Assembly (NCBI RefSeq): GCF_000718095.1
Contig: NZ_JOEI01000014.1
Location: 1-64,000, forward strand
Reading direction: 5' to 3'
Origin: Streptomyces scopuliridis RB72
GTDB taxonomy: Bacteria > Actinomycetota > Actinomycetes > Streptomycetales > Streptomycetaceae
Length of the DNA: 64,000 bases
In this document: positions 33,805 to 43,531 of the stretch, one piece after another
Layout of the letters: each line of letters starts with the position of its first letter
Numbering within the stretch: position 1 is the stretch's first letter
Made by a program: the position numbers and the translations under genes
Notes under the pieces: model-generated
Database searches by the model: none
Told to the model about the DNA's origin: nothing
What the model saw: only the letters and a program-made list of their open reading frames with translations

Positions 33805-35103
33805 TCAGGATTCTTCGTTGATCAGCTGGTTGATCTCCGCGTCGGCCGCCTTCGTGGCGTCGGCCACCGACTTGCCCTTGATGATGTCGAGCAGCATCAC
33901 CTCAAGGGTTTCCTTCTTCTCGATGGCCGTCCAGCCCGGGGCGATCGGGGTGAACCACGCGTCCGGGACGGCGTTGGCGATCGGCGCGGTCTCCGGCTTC
34001 GCCTTCAGCGGCTCCAGCTGCTTGGTGTTGTTCGGCAGGATGTTCTTGGAGGCGAGGACCTCCTGCGACTTGGCGCTGGTGAAGGCCGCGATCCACTCCT
34101 CGCCGAGGTCCTGGACCTTGGACTTGGAGATGGTGGCGAGGTCGGAGCCGCCGATGAAGGACGGCAGGGCCTTGCCGTCGGGGCCGGGCATACCGGCCGT
34201 GCCGATCTTGTCCTTCAGCTTCGGGTTGCCGTTCGTGGCGGAGTCGACGACGCTGCCGGCCTCCCAGCCGTTGCCGTAGAGAAGCGCGGTCTTCTCGTTG
34301 GCCATGACGTTGGCGTGGTCCGCCTCGTCCTTGGTCTTGTCGCCGTGGTTGTACTTCTTCACCAGGTCGACGAAGTGCTGGATGCCCTTCTGGGCCTCCG
34401 GGGTGGAGAGGGTGGCCTTCCACTCCTTCGCGCCCTCGTCGTACTTCGCTATCTGACCGCCGTACGCCGCTACGTAGGACATCGCGGCGTACCAGTAACG
34501 GCCCGGCAGGTAGAGCGGCGAGAACGCCTTGTCCTTGCCGTACTTGGCGCCGACCTTGTCGAGCGCCGTGGCCAGCTCGGCCTCGGTGGTGGGCAGCTGG
34601 TCCGAGCCGGTACCGGCCTTGAACATGTCCTTGTTGTAAATGGCCACTCGCGCACCGGCGTAGTACGGCACGCAGTACTGCTTGCCCTCGAAGGCGCAGG
34701 TGTCCTTCAGGCCCTTGATCCAGGTGTCCGAGTTCTCGTACTTCTTCGGGTCGATCTCGCCGAGCGCGCCGTTGAGGATGTACGTCATGGTCTCGGTGTT
34801 GCCGAGCTCGACGACATCGGGGTACTTGTCGCCGGCCAGCGCCGCGTCGAGCTTCTTGGCCTTGTCCGCCCACTGCTGGTACTGGACCTTGACCGTCACA
34901 TTCGGATACTTGGTCTTGAACTGCGCGTTGACATCCTTGACCAGCTCCGGCCAGGTGCTCTGCGCGTCCGACATGAGCCAGACGGTCAGCGTCTCCTTAC
35001 GGTCCTTGGGATCCTTCGACGCCGTGCCTTCATCCGAACCACACGCGGCAATACCGGCCATCATGCCCGCGACGCCGACCGCCGCGATGAGCTTGCGCTT
35101 CAC
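33805..35103 (-). CDS. dasA: Chitobiose-binding lipoprotein DasA
   Basis: Extracytoplasmic substrate-binding protein for N,N'-diacetylchitobiose. 432 residues; lipobox GIAAC with lipidated Cys near residue 21, then a family 1 binding-protein fold (LTVWLMSDAQSTWPELVKDV, YPDVVELGNTETMTYI, YCVPYYAGARVAIYNKDMF, FIGGSDLATISK). GTG 35103 has GGAGGG just upstream. It heads the dasABC operon, and two DasR sites lie in its promoter. In S. coelicolor dasA affects development as well as amino-sugar uptake. Confidence 0.94.
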   Translation of the reverse strand: MKRKLIAAVGVAGMMAGIAACGSDEGTASKDPKDRKETLTVWLMSDAQSTWPELVKDVNAQFKTKYPNVTVKVQYQQWADKAKKLDAALAGDKYPDVVELGNTETMTYILNGALGEIDPKKYENSDTWIKGLKDTCAFEGKQYCVPYYAGARVAIYNKDMFKAGTGSDQLPTTEAELATALDKVGAKYGKDKAFSPLYLPGRYWYAAMSYVAAYGGQIAKYDEGAKEWKATLSTPEAQKGIQHFVDLVKKYNHGDKTKDEADHANVMANEKTALLYGNGWEAGSVVDSATNGNPKLKDKIGTAGMPGPDGKALPSFIGGSDLATISKSKVQDLGEEWIAAFTSAKSQEVLASKNILPNNTKQLEPLKAKPETAPIANAVPDAWFTPIAPGWTAIEKKETLEVMLLDIIKGKSVADATKAADAEINQLINEES

Positions 35104-35195
35104 GCCACCCTCCTCAGGGATGCCTGCAACCCCTGCCCACCGCGAAGACCGCGAAGACGTACGACGTGTACTGCTGGGGCTGGGACCTGGTCTTT

Positions 35196-35235
35196 AATGG
35201 TTTAGACCAGTACGGGGAGCTTGGCCTAGACCTTT
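35196..35235. promoter_or_regulatory. Two DasR operators (dre) in the dasA-dasR intergenic region
   Basis: AATGGTTTAGACCAGT at 35196-35211 matches the dre consensus at 14 of 16 positions. CTTGGCCTAGACCTTT at 35220-35235 is a weaker copy. A further half site (CCTGGTCT) starts at 35186. They lie 94-133 bp upstream of dasA and about 160-200 bp upstream of dasR, positioned to repress dasA and possibly autoregulate dasR. Confidence 0.8.
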
Positions 35236-35293
35236 AGGGGTGTCAAGGGTGTATAAGAAGGGCAGTCGTGTCCGTTATCGGACCGACACCTGA

Positions 35294-36157
<864 letters not shown>

Positions 36158-36300
36158 AGGGCCGGCACCCGCTGCCCGGCGCGCCCCCGTCCGCATACCG
36201 TTGACGTAACGACCTGCGGACAGGGGGTGACGCTGACCAGCGCCTTCGCTTAGATTTCCTGCGCGTTACCACAGGCGATCAACGAGGGAACGGAGCCGCG

Positions 36301-36558
36301 ATGCCAGAAGTTCCGGACGAGAAACCACCCCCCACGGTCACCCCCGGGCGGGTGATCATCGCCCTCTGTCTCCTCGCGCCCTTCGTGACGTTGCTCTGGG
36401 TCGGGTCCTACGCGAAGATCGAGCCGACCTTCATCGGCATCCCCTTCTTCTACTGGTACCAGATGCTCTGGGTCCCGGTCTCCGCGGTCCTCACGATGAC
36501 CGCCTACCAGCTGTGGAAGCGTGACCAGCGCTCCCGCGAGGGAGGTGCGTCGAAATGA
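36301..36558 (+). CDS. DUF3311 small membrane protein
   Basis: 85 residues with two membrane segments (VIIALCLLAPFVTLLWVGSY and FYWYQMLWVPVSAVLTMTAY) and a charged C-terminus. DUF3311 proteins are encoded directly before sodium:solute symporters and are thought to be an accessory subunit, as here: its stop overlaps the symporter ATG by 4 bp (ATGA). ATG 36301 follows gggaacgGAG. Confidence 0.87.
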   Translation: MPEVPDEKPPPTVTPGRVIIALCLLAPFVTLLWVGSYAKIEPTFIGIPFFYWYQMLWVPVSAVLTMTAYQLWKRDQRSREGGASK

Positions 36559-38189
36559 AGGACGGCGTGAACGGCGTGGCACTCGCCGTCTTCATCTTCT
36601 TCTTCGTGGCCGTCACGGTCATGGGGTTCCTGGCGGCCCGCTGGCGCAAGGCCGCCAACGAGAACAGCCTCGACGAATGGGGCCTGGGCGGCCGGTCGTT
36701 CGGCACGTGGGTCACCTGGTTCCTGCTCGGCGGCGACCTCTATACGGCGTACACCTTCGTGGCCGTACCGGCGGCGATCTACGCGGCGGGCGCGGCCGGC
36801 TTCTTCGCCGTGCCCTACACGATCCTGGTCTACCCGCTGATCTTCACGTTCCTGCCCCGGCTCTGGTCCGTGTCGCACAAGCACGGATACGTGACCACCT
36901 CGGACTTCGTACGGGGCCGGTTCGGATCGAAGGGCCTGTCGCTGGCGGTCGCGGTCACCGGCATCCTCGCGACGATGCCGTACATCGCGCTCCAGCTCGT
37001 CGGCATCCAGGCGGTGCTGGACGTGATGGGCGTCGGCGGCGGTGAGAACACCCACTGGTTCATCAAGGACCTGCCGCTGCTGATCGCGTTCGGTGTGCTC
37101 GCCGCGTACACCTACTCGTCGGGGCTGCGGGCGCCCGCGCTGATCGCCTTCGTCAAGGACACGCTGATCTACATCGTGATCATCGTGGCGATCATCTACA
37201 TCCCCATCAAACTGGGCGGGTTCGACGACATCTTCGCCAAGGCCGGCGACGCCTTCGCGCAGACCAACCCGGCGACCGGCCAGCCACGCGGCTCCCTCGC
37301 GCCGGGCGAGGCCGGGCAGTGGGGCTACGCCACGCTGGCGCTCGGTTCCGCGCTCGCGCTCTTCATGTATCCGCACTCCATCACGGCGACGCTCTCCAGC
37401 CGCAGCCGCGAGGTGATCCGGCGCAACACCACGATCCTGCCGCTGTACTCACTGATGCTGGGCCTGCTGGCGCTGCTCGGCTTCATGGCGATCGCCGCCG
37501 GGGTCAAGGTGGACAACGGACAGCTGGCGATCCCGCAGCTCTTCGAGACGATGTTCCCCGACTGGTTCGCGGGGGTGGCCTTCGCGGCCATCGGTATCGG
37601 GGCGCTGGTGCCGGCCGCGATCATGTCGATCGCCGCGGCGAATCTCTTCACCCGCAATATCTACAAGGACTTCATCAGGCCGGACGCGACACCCGCACAG
37701 GAGACCAAGGTCTCGAAGCTGGTCTCGCTGCTGGTGAAGGTGGGCGCGCTGGTCTTCGTCCTGACCATGGACAAGACGGTCGCCATCAACTTCCAGCTGC
37801 TGGGCGGGATCTGGATCCTCCAGACGATGCCGGCGCTGGTCGGCGGCCTCTTCACCCGCTGGTTCCACCGCTGGGCGCTGCTCGCGGGCTGGGCGGTCGG
37901 CATGGTGTACGGCACGGCGGCGGCGTACGGCGTGGCCAGCCCGACCCAGGCGCACTTCGGCGGCTCCTCCAAGGAGATCCCCGGCCTGGGCGAGATCGGC
38001 TACATCGGCCTCACCGCGTTCGTGCTCAACGTGGTGGTGACGGTGGCGCTCACCTTCGTCCTCCGCGCCGTCAAGGCCCCGGAGGGCACGGACGAGACGA
38101 GCCCCTCCGACTACACGGCGGACGCGGGCGACCCGGGCGTCAAGACCGAACTGCCCGCGCCGACCTCGGGTGGTCCCGGAGGCCACTGA
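36555..38189 (+). CDS. Sodium:solute symporter (MctP-like monocarboxylate permease)
   Basis: 544 residues, about 13 hydrophobic segments. The SSS-family fingerprint is visible: WGLGGRSFGTWVTWFLLGGD near the start, YVTTSDFVRGRFGSKGLSLA, and AAIMSIAAANLFTRNIYKDF. These proteins import pyruvate, lactate, acetate or propionate with Na+ or H+. The C-terminal 30 residues are acidic and disordered. Coupled to the DUF3311 gene and followed by a strong terminator. Substrate is inferred from family only. Confidence 0.85.
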   Translation: MKDGVNGVALAVFIFFFVAVTVMGFLAARWRKAANENSLDEWGLGGRSFGTWVTWFLLGGDLYTAYTFVAVPAAIYAAGAAGFFAVPYTILVYPLIFTFLPRLWSVSHKHGYVTTSDFVRGRFGSKGLSLAVAVTGILATMPYIALQLVGIQAVLDVMGVGGGENTHWFIKDLPLLIAFGVLAAYTYSSGLRAPALIAFVKDTLIYIVIIVAIIYIPIKLGGFDDIFAKAGDAFAQTNPATGQPRGSLAPGEAGQWGYATLALGSALALFMYPHSITATLSSRSREVIRRNTTILPLYSLMLGLLALLGFMAIAAGVKVDNGQLAIPQLFETMFPDWFAGVAFAAIGIGALVPAAIMSIAAANLFTRNIYKDFIRPDATPAQETKVSKLVSLLVKVGALVFVLTMDKTVAINFQLLGGIWILQTMPALVGGLFTRWFHRWALLAGWAVGMVYGTAAAYGVASPTQAHFGGSSKEIPGLGEIGYIGLTAFVLNVVVTVALTFVLRAVKAPEGTDETSPSDYTADAGDPGVKTELPAPTSGGPGGH

Positions 38190-38210
38190 CCGGCCGGTGC
38201 CCGGCTCGAC

Positions 38211-38251
38211 GGGCCGCCGGATCCCTTGCTACGAAGGGGATCCGGCGGCCC
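38211..38251 (+). terminator. Intrinsic terminator after the symporter gene
   Basis: A perfect 15-bp stem (gggccgccggatccc 38211-38225 with 38237-38251), 11-nt loop, followed by tttc. It isolates the symporter operon from the B12-controlled nrd leader that starts about 90 bp later. Confidence 0.87.
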
Positions 38252-38343
38252 TTTCGCTGTCCGCGCGAACCCGGACAGGATGACGCACGACACAACATCT
38301 GGGGGGTGTCTCCCGAACCAGCCCCCACATGTATGCTCGACCT

Positions 38344-38447
38344 CGCTGTCAACGCAGGGGAATCCGGTGCGAATCCGGAACTGTCCCGCAACGGTGTGAT
38401 GTGGTGTGCTTTGCCATACCCACGAGTCCGAACACCTGCCGACAGTG
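38344..38447 (+). promoter_or_regulatory. Adenosylcobalamin riboswitch upstream of nrdAB
   Basis: The conserved core is present: GGGGAATCCGGTGCGAATCC at 38357-38376, GGAACTGTCCCGCAACGGT just after it, and the B12 box AGTCCGAACACCTGCC at 38425-38440. Helix P1 pairs 38344-38350 with 38441-38447 (7 bp, one G-U). It lies in a long leader before the nrdA GTG at 38611. In S. coelicolor the equivalent element turns off the class Ia reductase when B12 is present, because the B12-dependent class II enzyme then suffices. How the remaining 160 nt of leader act as expression platform is not resolved. Confidence 0.93.
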
Positions 38448-38610
38448 CGTCCGGTTCGACCGAATCGGACGCCGAGACGTCCGGGCCTCGTGGATGGGCC
38501 GGTGGGCGCCGTACGCCGTGCTGCCCGGATCCGGGCCGTACGGACACGTACCGCGAAGACAAGCCCGCTCCCCTCCCGACGGCCCAGAGCCGAGCGAGGG
38601 AGAGCACCAC

Positions 38611-40983
38611 GTGACCATCGCGCCAGCCGATCCGGCTTCAGGCATCTCCGAGGCCGCCGTGCAGGCGGCCGACGGACCCGGGACCGCACTGCTGCGGACC
38701 CTGACGGACCTGACCGCCGATCTGCCCGACACCGACCCCGGAAGAGTCGCCGCCGCCGCGCTGCGCGGCCGTAACGCCCGGTCGGACGAGGCCGAGCTGC
38801 GCGAGCTCGCCACAGAGGCGGCCGCGGGGCTCATCTCCGAGGACCCCGCCTACTCCCGGCTCGCGGCCAGGCTGCTGACCCGCACGATCACCGACGAGGC
38901 CGCGGGCCAGGGCGCCGTGGCGTTCTCCGCGTCCGTCGCGGTCGGCCACCGCGAGGGCCTGATCGCGGACCGTACGGCCGGCCTCGTCACGCTGCACGCC
39001 GATTTCCTCGACGCGCTCATCGACCCGGCCGCCGACGACCGCTTCGGCTACTTCGGACTCCGGACCCTCTACAGCCGCTATCTGCTCCGCCACCCGATCA
39101 CCCGCCAGGTCATCGAGACCCCGCAGCACTTCATGCTGCGCGTCGCGTCCGGACTGGCCGAGGACGAGAGCGTCCGCGCGCTCGACGAGGTCGCCGCGCT
39201 CTACCGGCTGATGAGCCGGCTGGACTACCTCCCGTCCTCCCCCACCCTCTTCAACTCCGGTACGCGCCACCCGCAGATGTCCTCGTGCTATCTGCTGGAC
39301 TCCCCGCTGGACGAGCTGGACTCGATCTACGACCGGTACCACCAGGTGGCGCGGCTTTCAAAGCATGCGGGCGGGATCGGCCTGTCGTACTCCCGTATCC
39401 GTTCTCGGGGTTCGCTGATCCGGGGCACCAACGGGCACTCCAACGGCATCGTCCCGTTCCTGCGCACCCTCGACTCCTCGGTCGCGGCCGTCAACCAGGG
39501 CGGCCGGCGCAAGGGCGCGGCCTGCGTCTACCTGGAGACCTGGCACGCGGATCTGGAGGAGTTCCTCGAACTGCGCGACAACACCGGTGAGGACGCCCGC
39601 CGTACGCACAATCTGAATCTCGCGCACTGGATCCCGGACGAGTTCATGCGCCGGGTCGAGTCGGACGGCGTCTGGTCCCTCTTCTCCCCCGTCGACGTCC
39701 CGGAACTGGTCGACCTGTGGGGCGACGCGTTCGACGCCCGGTACCGCGAGGCGGAGGCCGCGGGCCTGGCGCGCAAAACCATCCCGGCGCGCGAGCTGTA
39801 CGGCCGGATGATGCGCACCCTCGCCCAGACCGGCAACGGCTGGATGACCTTCAAGGACGCCTCGAACCGTACGGCGAACCAGACCGCCGAGCCCGGCCGC
39901 GTCGTCCACTCCTCCAATCTCTGCACGGAGATCCTGGAGGTGACGGACGACGGGGAGACGGCCGTCTGCAACCTCGGCTCCATCAACCTCGGTGCATTCG
40001 TGCTGGAGTCGGGCGAGCTCGACTGGGAGCGGCTGGACGAGACCGTCCGTACGGCCGTGACCTTCCTCGACCGGGTCGTGGACATCAACTTCTACCCGAC
40101 CGAGCAGGCCGGCAACTCCAACGCGAAGTGGCGCCCGGTGGGCCTGGGCGCGATGGGCCTCCAGGACGTCTTCTTCAAGAAGCGGCTGCCCTTCGACTCC
40201 GCCGAGGCCGCCGCCCTCTCCACGAAGATCGCCGAACGGATCATGCTCGCCGCGTACGAGGCGTCCTGCGCGCTCGCCGAACGCAACGGCCCGCACCCCA
40301 CCTGGTCCCAGACGCGCGCCGCGCGCGGGGTGCTGCACCCCGACCACTACGACGTGGAGCTGAACTGGCCGGAGCGCTGGGACGCCCTGCGCGCCCGGAT
40401 CGCCACGACCGGCATGCGAAACTCCCTGCTTCTCGCGATCGCTCCGACGGCGACGATCGCCTCGATCGCGGGCGTGTACGAGTGCATCGAGCCGCAGGTC
40501 TCCAACCTCTTCAAGCGCGAGACGCTCTCCGGGGAGTTCCTCCAGGTCAACTCCTACCTGGTGGACGAACTGAAGCGGCTCGGTGTCTGGGACGCGCAGA
40601 CGCGCGAGGCACTGCGCGAGTCGAGCGGCTCGGTGGCGGGCTTCAGCTGGATCCCGGCGGAGGTGCGCGAGCTGTTCCGTACGGCGTGGGAGATCCCGCA
40701 GCGCGGCCTGATCGACATGGCCGCCGCCCGTACGCCGTTCCTGGACCAGAGCCAGTCGCTGAACCTGTTCCTGGAGACGCCGACCATCGGGAAGCTCAGC
40801 TCGATGTACGCGTACGCCTGGAAGAAGGGTCTGAAGACGACGTACTACCTGCGCTCGCGCCCGGCGACGCGTATCGCGCGGGCGGCACGGGCGTCCGTAC
40901 CCGTACCCGCGCAGATGACGCCCGACGAGGACGCCATCGCCTGCTCCCTGGAAAACCCCGAGTCCTGCGAGGCCTGCCAGTAA
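38611..40983 (+). CDS. nrdA: Class Ia ribonucleoside-diphosphate reductase, alpha subunit NrdA
   Basis: Catalytic subunit reducing ribonucleotides to deoxyribonucleotides for DNA synthesis. 790 residues from GTG 38611 (VTIAPADPAS) with GAGGGAGAG upstream. Active-site elements: HPQMSSCYLLDS (reducing Cys), VVHSSNLCTEI (radical Cys with Asn and Glu), the downstream Cys in ETAVCNLGSINLG, the Tyr pair in KTTYYLRSR for radical transfer, and C-terminal CEACQ for reactivation by thioredoxin. An N-terminal stretch of about 100 residues is only loosely conserved and may form a degenerate ATP-cone. Its TAA overlaps the nrdB ATG by 1 nt. Controlled by the upstream B12 riboswitch. Confidence 0.94.
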   Translation: MTIAPADPASGISEAAVQAADGPGTALLRTLTDLTADLPDTDPGRVAAAALRGRNARSDEAELRELATEAAAGLISEDPAYSRLAARLLTRTITDEAAGQGAVAFSASVAVGHREGLIADRTAGLVTLHADFLDALIDPAADDRFGYFGLRTLYSRYLLRHPITRQVIETPQHFMLRVASGLAEDESVRALDEVAALYRLMSRLDYLPSSPTLFNSGTRHPQMSSCYLLDSPLDELDSIYDRYHQVARLSKHAGGIGLSYSRIRSRGSLIRGTNGHSNGIVPFLRTLDSSVAAVNQGGRRKGAACVYLETWHADLEEFLELRDNTGEDARRTHNLNLAHWIPDEFMRRVESDGVWSLFSPVDVPELVDLWGDAFDARYREAEAAGLARKTIPARELYGRMMRTLAQTGNGWMTFKDASNRTANQTAEPGRVVHSSNLCTEILEVTDDGETAVCNLGSINLGAFVLESGELDWERLDETVRTAVTFLDRVVDINFYPTEQAGNSNAKWRPVGLGAMGLQDVFFKKRLPFDSAEAAALSTKIAERIMLAAYEASCALAERNGPHPTWSQTRAARGVLHPDHYDVELNWPERWDALRARIATTGMRNSLLLAIAPTATIASIAGVYECIEPQVSNLFKRETLSGEFLQVNSYLVDELKRLGVWDAQTREALRESSGSVAGFSWIPAEVRELFRTAWEIPQRGLIDMAAARTPFLDQSQSLNLFLETPTIGKLSSMYAYAWKKGLKTTYYLRSRPATRIARAARASVPVPAQMTPDEDAIACSLENPESCEACQ

Positions 40984-41996
40984 TGACCACTTCGGAAAAG
41001 AACCTCCTGGACCCGGGCTTCGAGCTGACGCTGCGGCCCATGCGCTACCCGGACTTCTACGAGCGCTACCGCGACGCGATCAAGAACACCTGGACGGTGG
41101 AGGAGGTCGACCTCCACTCCGACGTCGCCGACCTCGCCAAGCTCTCCCCCGGCGAGCAGCACATGATCGGCCGGCTGGTCGCGTTCTTCGCGACGGGCGA
41201 CTCGATCGTGTCGAACAACCTGGTGCTGACGCTCTACAAGCACATCAACTCCCCCGAGGCGCGGCTCTATCTCTCGCGCCAGCTCTTCGAGGAGGCCGTA
41301 CACGTCCAGTTCTATCTGACGCTGCTGGACACGTATCTGCCCGATCCGGAGGATCGCGCGGCGGCCTTCGACGCGGTGGAGGAGATCCCGTCGATCCGCG
41401 AGAAGGCGCAGTTCTGCTTCAAGTGGATGGACTCGGTCGAGACGATCGACCGCCTGGAGTCGAAGGCCGACCGACGGCGCTTCCTGCTGAATCTGATCTG
41501 CTTCGCGGCCTGTATCGAGGGGCTGTTCTTCTACGGCGCGTTCGCGTACGTCTACTGGTTCCGCTCGCGCGGCCTGCTGCACGGCCTGGCCACCGGCACC
41601 AACTGGGTGTTCCGCGACGAGACGATGCATATGAACTTCGCGTTCGAGGTCGTGGACACGGTACGCAAGGAGGAGCCGGACCTCTTCGACGACGCCCTTG
41701 AGCAGCAGGTCACGGACATGCTGAAGGAAGCGGTCGAGGCGGAGCTGCAGTTCGGCCGCGACCTGTGCGGCGACGGCCTGCCGGGCATGAACACGGAGTC
41801 GATGCGCGAGTACCTGGAATGCGTCGCGGACCAGCGCCTCCAGCGGCTGGGCTTCCCGGCGGTCTACGGCTCGCAGAACCCGTTCTCCTTCATGGAGCTC
41901 CAGGGAGTCCAGGAGCTGACGAACTTCTTCGAGCGCCGCCCGTCGGCGTACCAGGTCGCGGTCGAGGGCACGGTCGGCTTCGACGACGACTTCTAG
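40983..41996 (+). CDS. nrdB: Class Ia ribonucleoside-diphosphate reductase, beta subunit NrdB
   Basis: Di-iron subunit that makes the tyrosyl radical for NrdA. 337 residues. Metal ligands appear as the Asp in FFATGDSIVSNN, the Glu/His of LFEEAVHVQFY, the Glu of CFAACIEGLFF and the Glu/His of RDETMHMNF. The radical Tyr four residues after the first ligand His (HVQFY) is present, so this is a normal tyrosyl-radical enzyme. The acidic C-terminus (VGFDDDF) is the NrdA-binding tail. The AraC-like nrdS gene that follows nrdAB in S. coelicolor is absent here. Confidence 0.94.
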   Translation: MTTSEKNLLDPGFELTLRPMRYPDFYERYRDAIKNTWTVEEVDLHSDVADLAKLSPGEQHMIGRLVAFFATGDSIVSNNLVLTLYKHINSPEARLYLSRQLFEEAVHVQFYLTLLDTYLPDPEDRAAAFDAVEEIPSIREKAQFCFKWMDSVETIDRLESKADRRRFLLNLICFAACIEGLFFYGAFAYVYWFRSRGLLHGLATGTNWVFRDETMHMNFAFEVVDTVRKEEPDLFDDALEQQVTDMLKEAVEAELQFGRDLCGDGLPGMNTESMREYLECVADQRLQRLGFPAVYGSQNPFSFMELQGVQELTNFFERRPSAYQVAVEGTVGFDDDF

Positions 41997-42017
41997 ACCT
42001 ATTCGGCCGGACAGGGC

Positions 42018-42521
42018 CTAGGCCCGCCGGTAGTCGACCTCAGCCCAGACGGTCTTGGTGGTGTACGGATCACGCACGCACCAACCCCACCGGTCGGCAT
42101 ACGCGGCCACGAGCAGCAGCCCGCGCCCGTTGGTCGCGTCCGGTGGGGGCGGGTGCGAAATGCCCGGAACTCGGGGGAGCCGGTCGGGCCGCGTATCAAG
42201 GACCTCGATCCGGACGACGACGGCCGAGAGCGCCAACCGCACCTCGAAGTCCCGCCCGGGGGTACGGCCATGAGTGACGGCGTTCGCGGCCAGCTCGGCG
42301 ATGACGGCGACGACCACGGCGCCGGTGGACGTCGTACGCGGAATCCCCCACTCCTCCAACTGCTGCGCGGCGAGCAACCGCGCGAGCCGCGCGCCGCGAT
42401 GGCTGGAACTGAGCCTGATCCGGGAGGGCGGATACAGGGGCGAAAGCGGCGGAGGAGCGGCGAGTTGGGCGGGGGCGGTCGGCTCCGTCGGGGCGATCAG
42501 GGAGGCAATTTCCGACTTCAT
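42018..42521 (-). CDS. ATP-binding protein, RsbW-like (HATPase_c)
   Basis: 167 residues. Its GHKL fold is shown by VVVAVIAELAANAVTHG (N-box), VRIEVLDTRPDRLPRVP (G1 region) and NGRGLLLVAAYADRWGW (G2). The first 35 residues are proline-rich and disordered. Proteins of this size are very common in Streptomyces beside XRE/DUF397 gene pairs, as here, and probably act as anti-sigma or regulatory kinases. It is divergent from the XRE gene (170 bp). Confidence 0.85.
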   Translation of the reverse strand: MKSEIASLIAPTEPTAPAQLAAPPPLSPLYPPSRIRLSSSHRGARLARLLAAQQLEEWGIPRTTSTGAVVVAVIAELAANAVTHGRTPGRDFEVRLALSAVVVRIEVLDTRPDRLPRVPGISHPPPPDATNGRGLLLVAAYADRWGWCVRDPYTTKTVWAEVDYRRA

Positions 42522-42691
42522 AGGGTAACCGTCCCGTCACGCGGCTAGCGTGACCAGGGCGGACGAAGGTACCTGTACGGCATGTACGAACGGGGTGCGT
42601 TTCTGTACGGGTCAGGGGCGGTGACGGACGCTCCGCCGCGCGCGTTCGCATATGAACCACATTCGCACATCGGCGCATTGGGGTGTGAGGC

Positions 42692-43531
42692 ATGGGAACC
42701 AGCCGTCAGAAGAAGCAGCGAGCGCAGGACGACGACCGGCCGGGCGTCTGGGTCGCGTACGGAAAACTGGTCAAGCTCTGGCGTAACAAGTCCGGCTTGA
42801 CACAGCAGGAACTCGCAGAGGCGGTGGGCTACTCGTGCGACCAACTCGCCTCGATCGAGCAGGGCCGGCGGCCGGCGAAGTCCGCGTTCACGGACGCGGC
42901 GGAGGGGGTGCTGAGCGCGGGCGGGACGCTGGCAGTGCTCCAGGACGACGTGGACCTGGCGAAACTTCCGTTGTTCTTCCAGGACTTCGCGCTGATCGAG
43001 ACGGAGGCGGTGAGCAGGTTCTCCTTCGATCCACTGATGATCCCCGGGCTGCTCCAAACCGAGGAGTACGCGCGTGCGCTGTTCTCGGAGCATTGCCCAC
43101 CGCTCAGCGACGAGACCATCGAGCAGCATGTGGAAGCCAGGCTCAGCCGACAAAAGCTGCTGACGCGGACGCCCATGGTGGAGACGTGCTTCATCATCGG
43201 TGAGGCGGCCCTGACCAGCACCGTGGGCGACGACGATGTGATGAGGGCGCAGCTTCAACACCTGTTGAAGCAAGGGGCGATGCGCAATGTTGAAATCCAG
43301 GTCATGCCTTCGGATCGCAGCTTCCACCCGGGACTCAGCGGACCTATGGTCATTGTGGAGACCCTGGAGCACCGCCGGGTCGGCTACATCGAGTCCCAGG
43401 GGGTGGGATTGGTGGTCACCGACGCCGCAACCGTCAGTGCCTTCGGCCTGCGCTATGGCAAGCTGCGCACGCAGGCCCTGAATGTGGAGGAGTCTGCGGA
43501 TCGGATCAAGCGTGTGGCAGGAGAATCATGA
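42692..43531 (+). CDS. XRE-family helix-turn-helix regulator with DUF5753 (WhiJ-like)
   Basis: 279 residues. Helix-turn-helix near the N-terminus: LVKLWRNKSGLTQQELAEAV with YSCDQLASIEQGRRPAKS. The DUF5753 sensor domain follows (SFDPLMIPGLLQTEEYARAL, PMVETCFIIGEAALTSTVGD, IQVMPSDRSFHPGLSGPMVI). This is the WhiJ/AbaA-associated regulator class of Streptomyces. The stop overlaps the ATG of the next gene (ATGA). GC content and codon use are slightly less extreme than in the flanking core genes. Confidence 0.88.
   Translation: MGTSRQKKQRAQDDDRPGVWVAYGKLVKLWRNKSGLTQQELAEAVGYSCDQLASIEQGRRPAKSAFTDAAEGVLSAGGTLAVLQDDVDLAKLPLFFQDFALIETEAVSRFSFDPLMIPGLLQTEEYARALFSEHCPPLSDETIEQHVEARLSRQKLLTRTPMVETCFIIGEAALTSTVGDDDVMRAQLQHLLKQGAMRNVEIQVMPSDRSFHPGLSGPMVIVETLEHRRVGYIESQGVGLVVTDAATVSAFGLRYGKLRTQALNVEESADRIKRVAGES

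Noticed and set aside
33634..35205. Plus-strand open frame opposite dasA
   Set aside because: It is the antisense of a textbook binding-protein gene with lipobox and ribosome site, and shows repetitive Leu/Val/Arg shadow composition.
42005..42025. Third copy of the AGGGC inverted-repeat element near nrdB (cagggcctaggcccg)
   Set aside because: Only the first six bases resemble the element end; there is no distal inverted copy, and the sequence is a short local palindrome at a stop codon.
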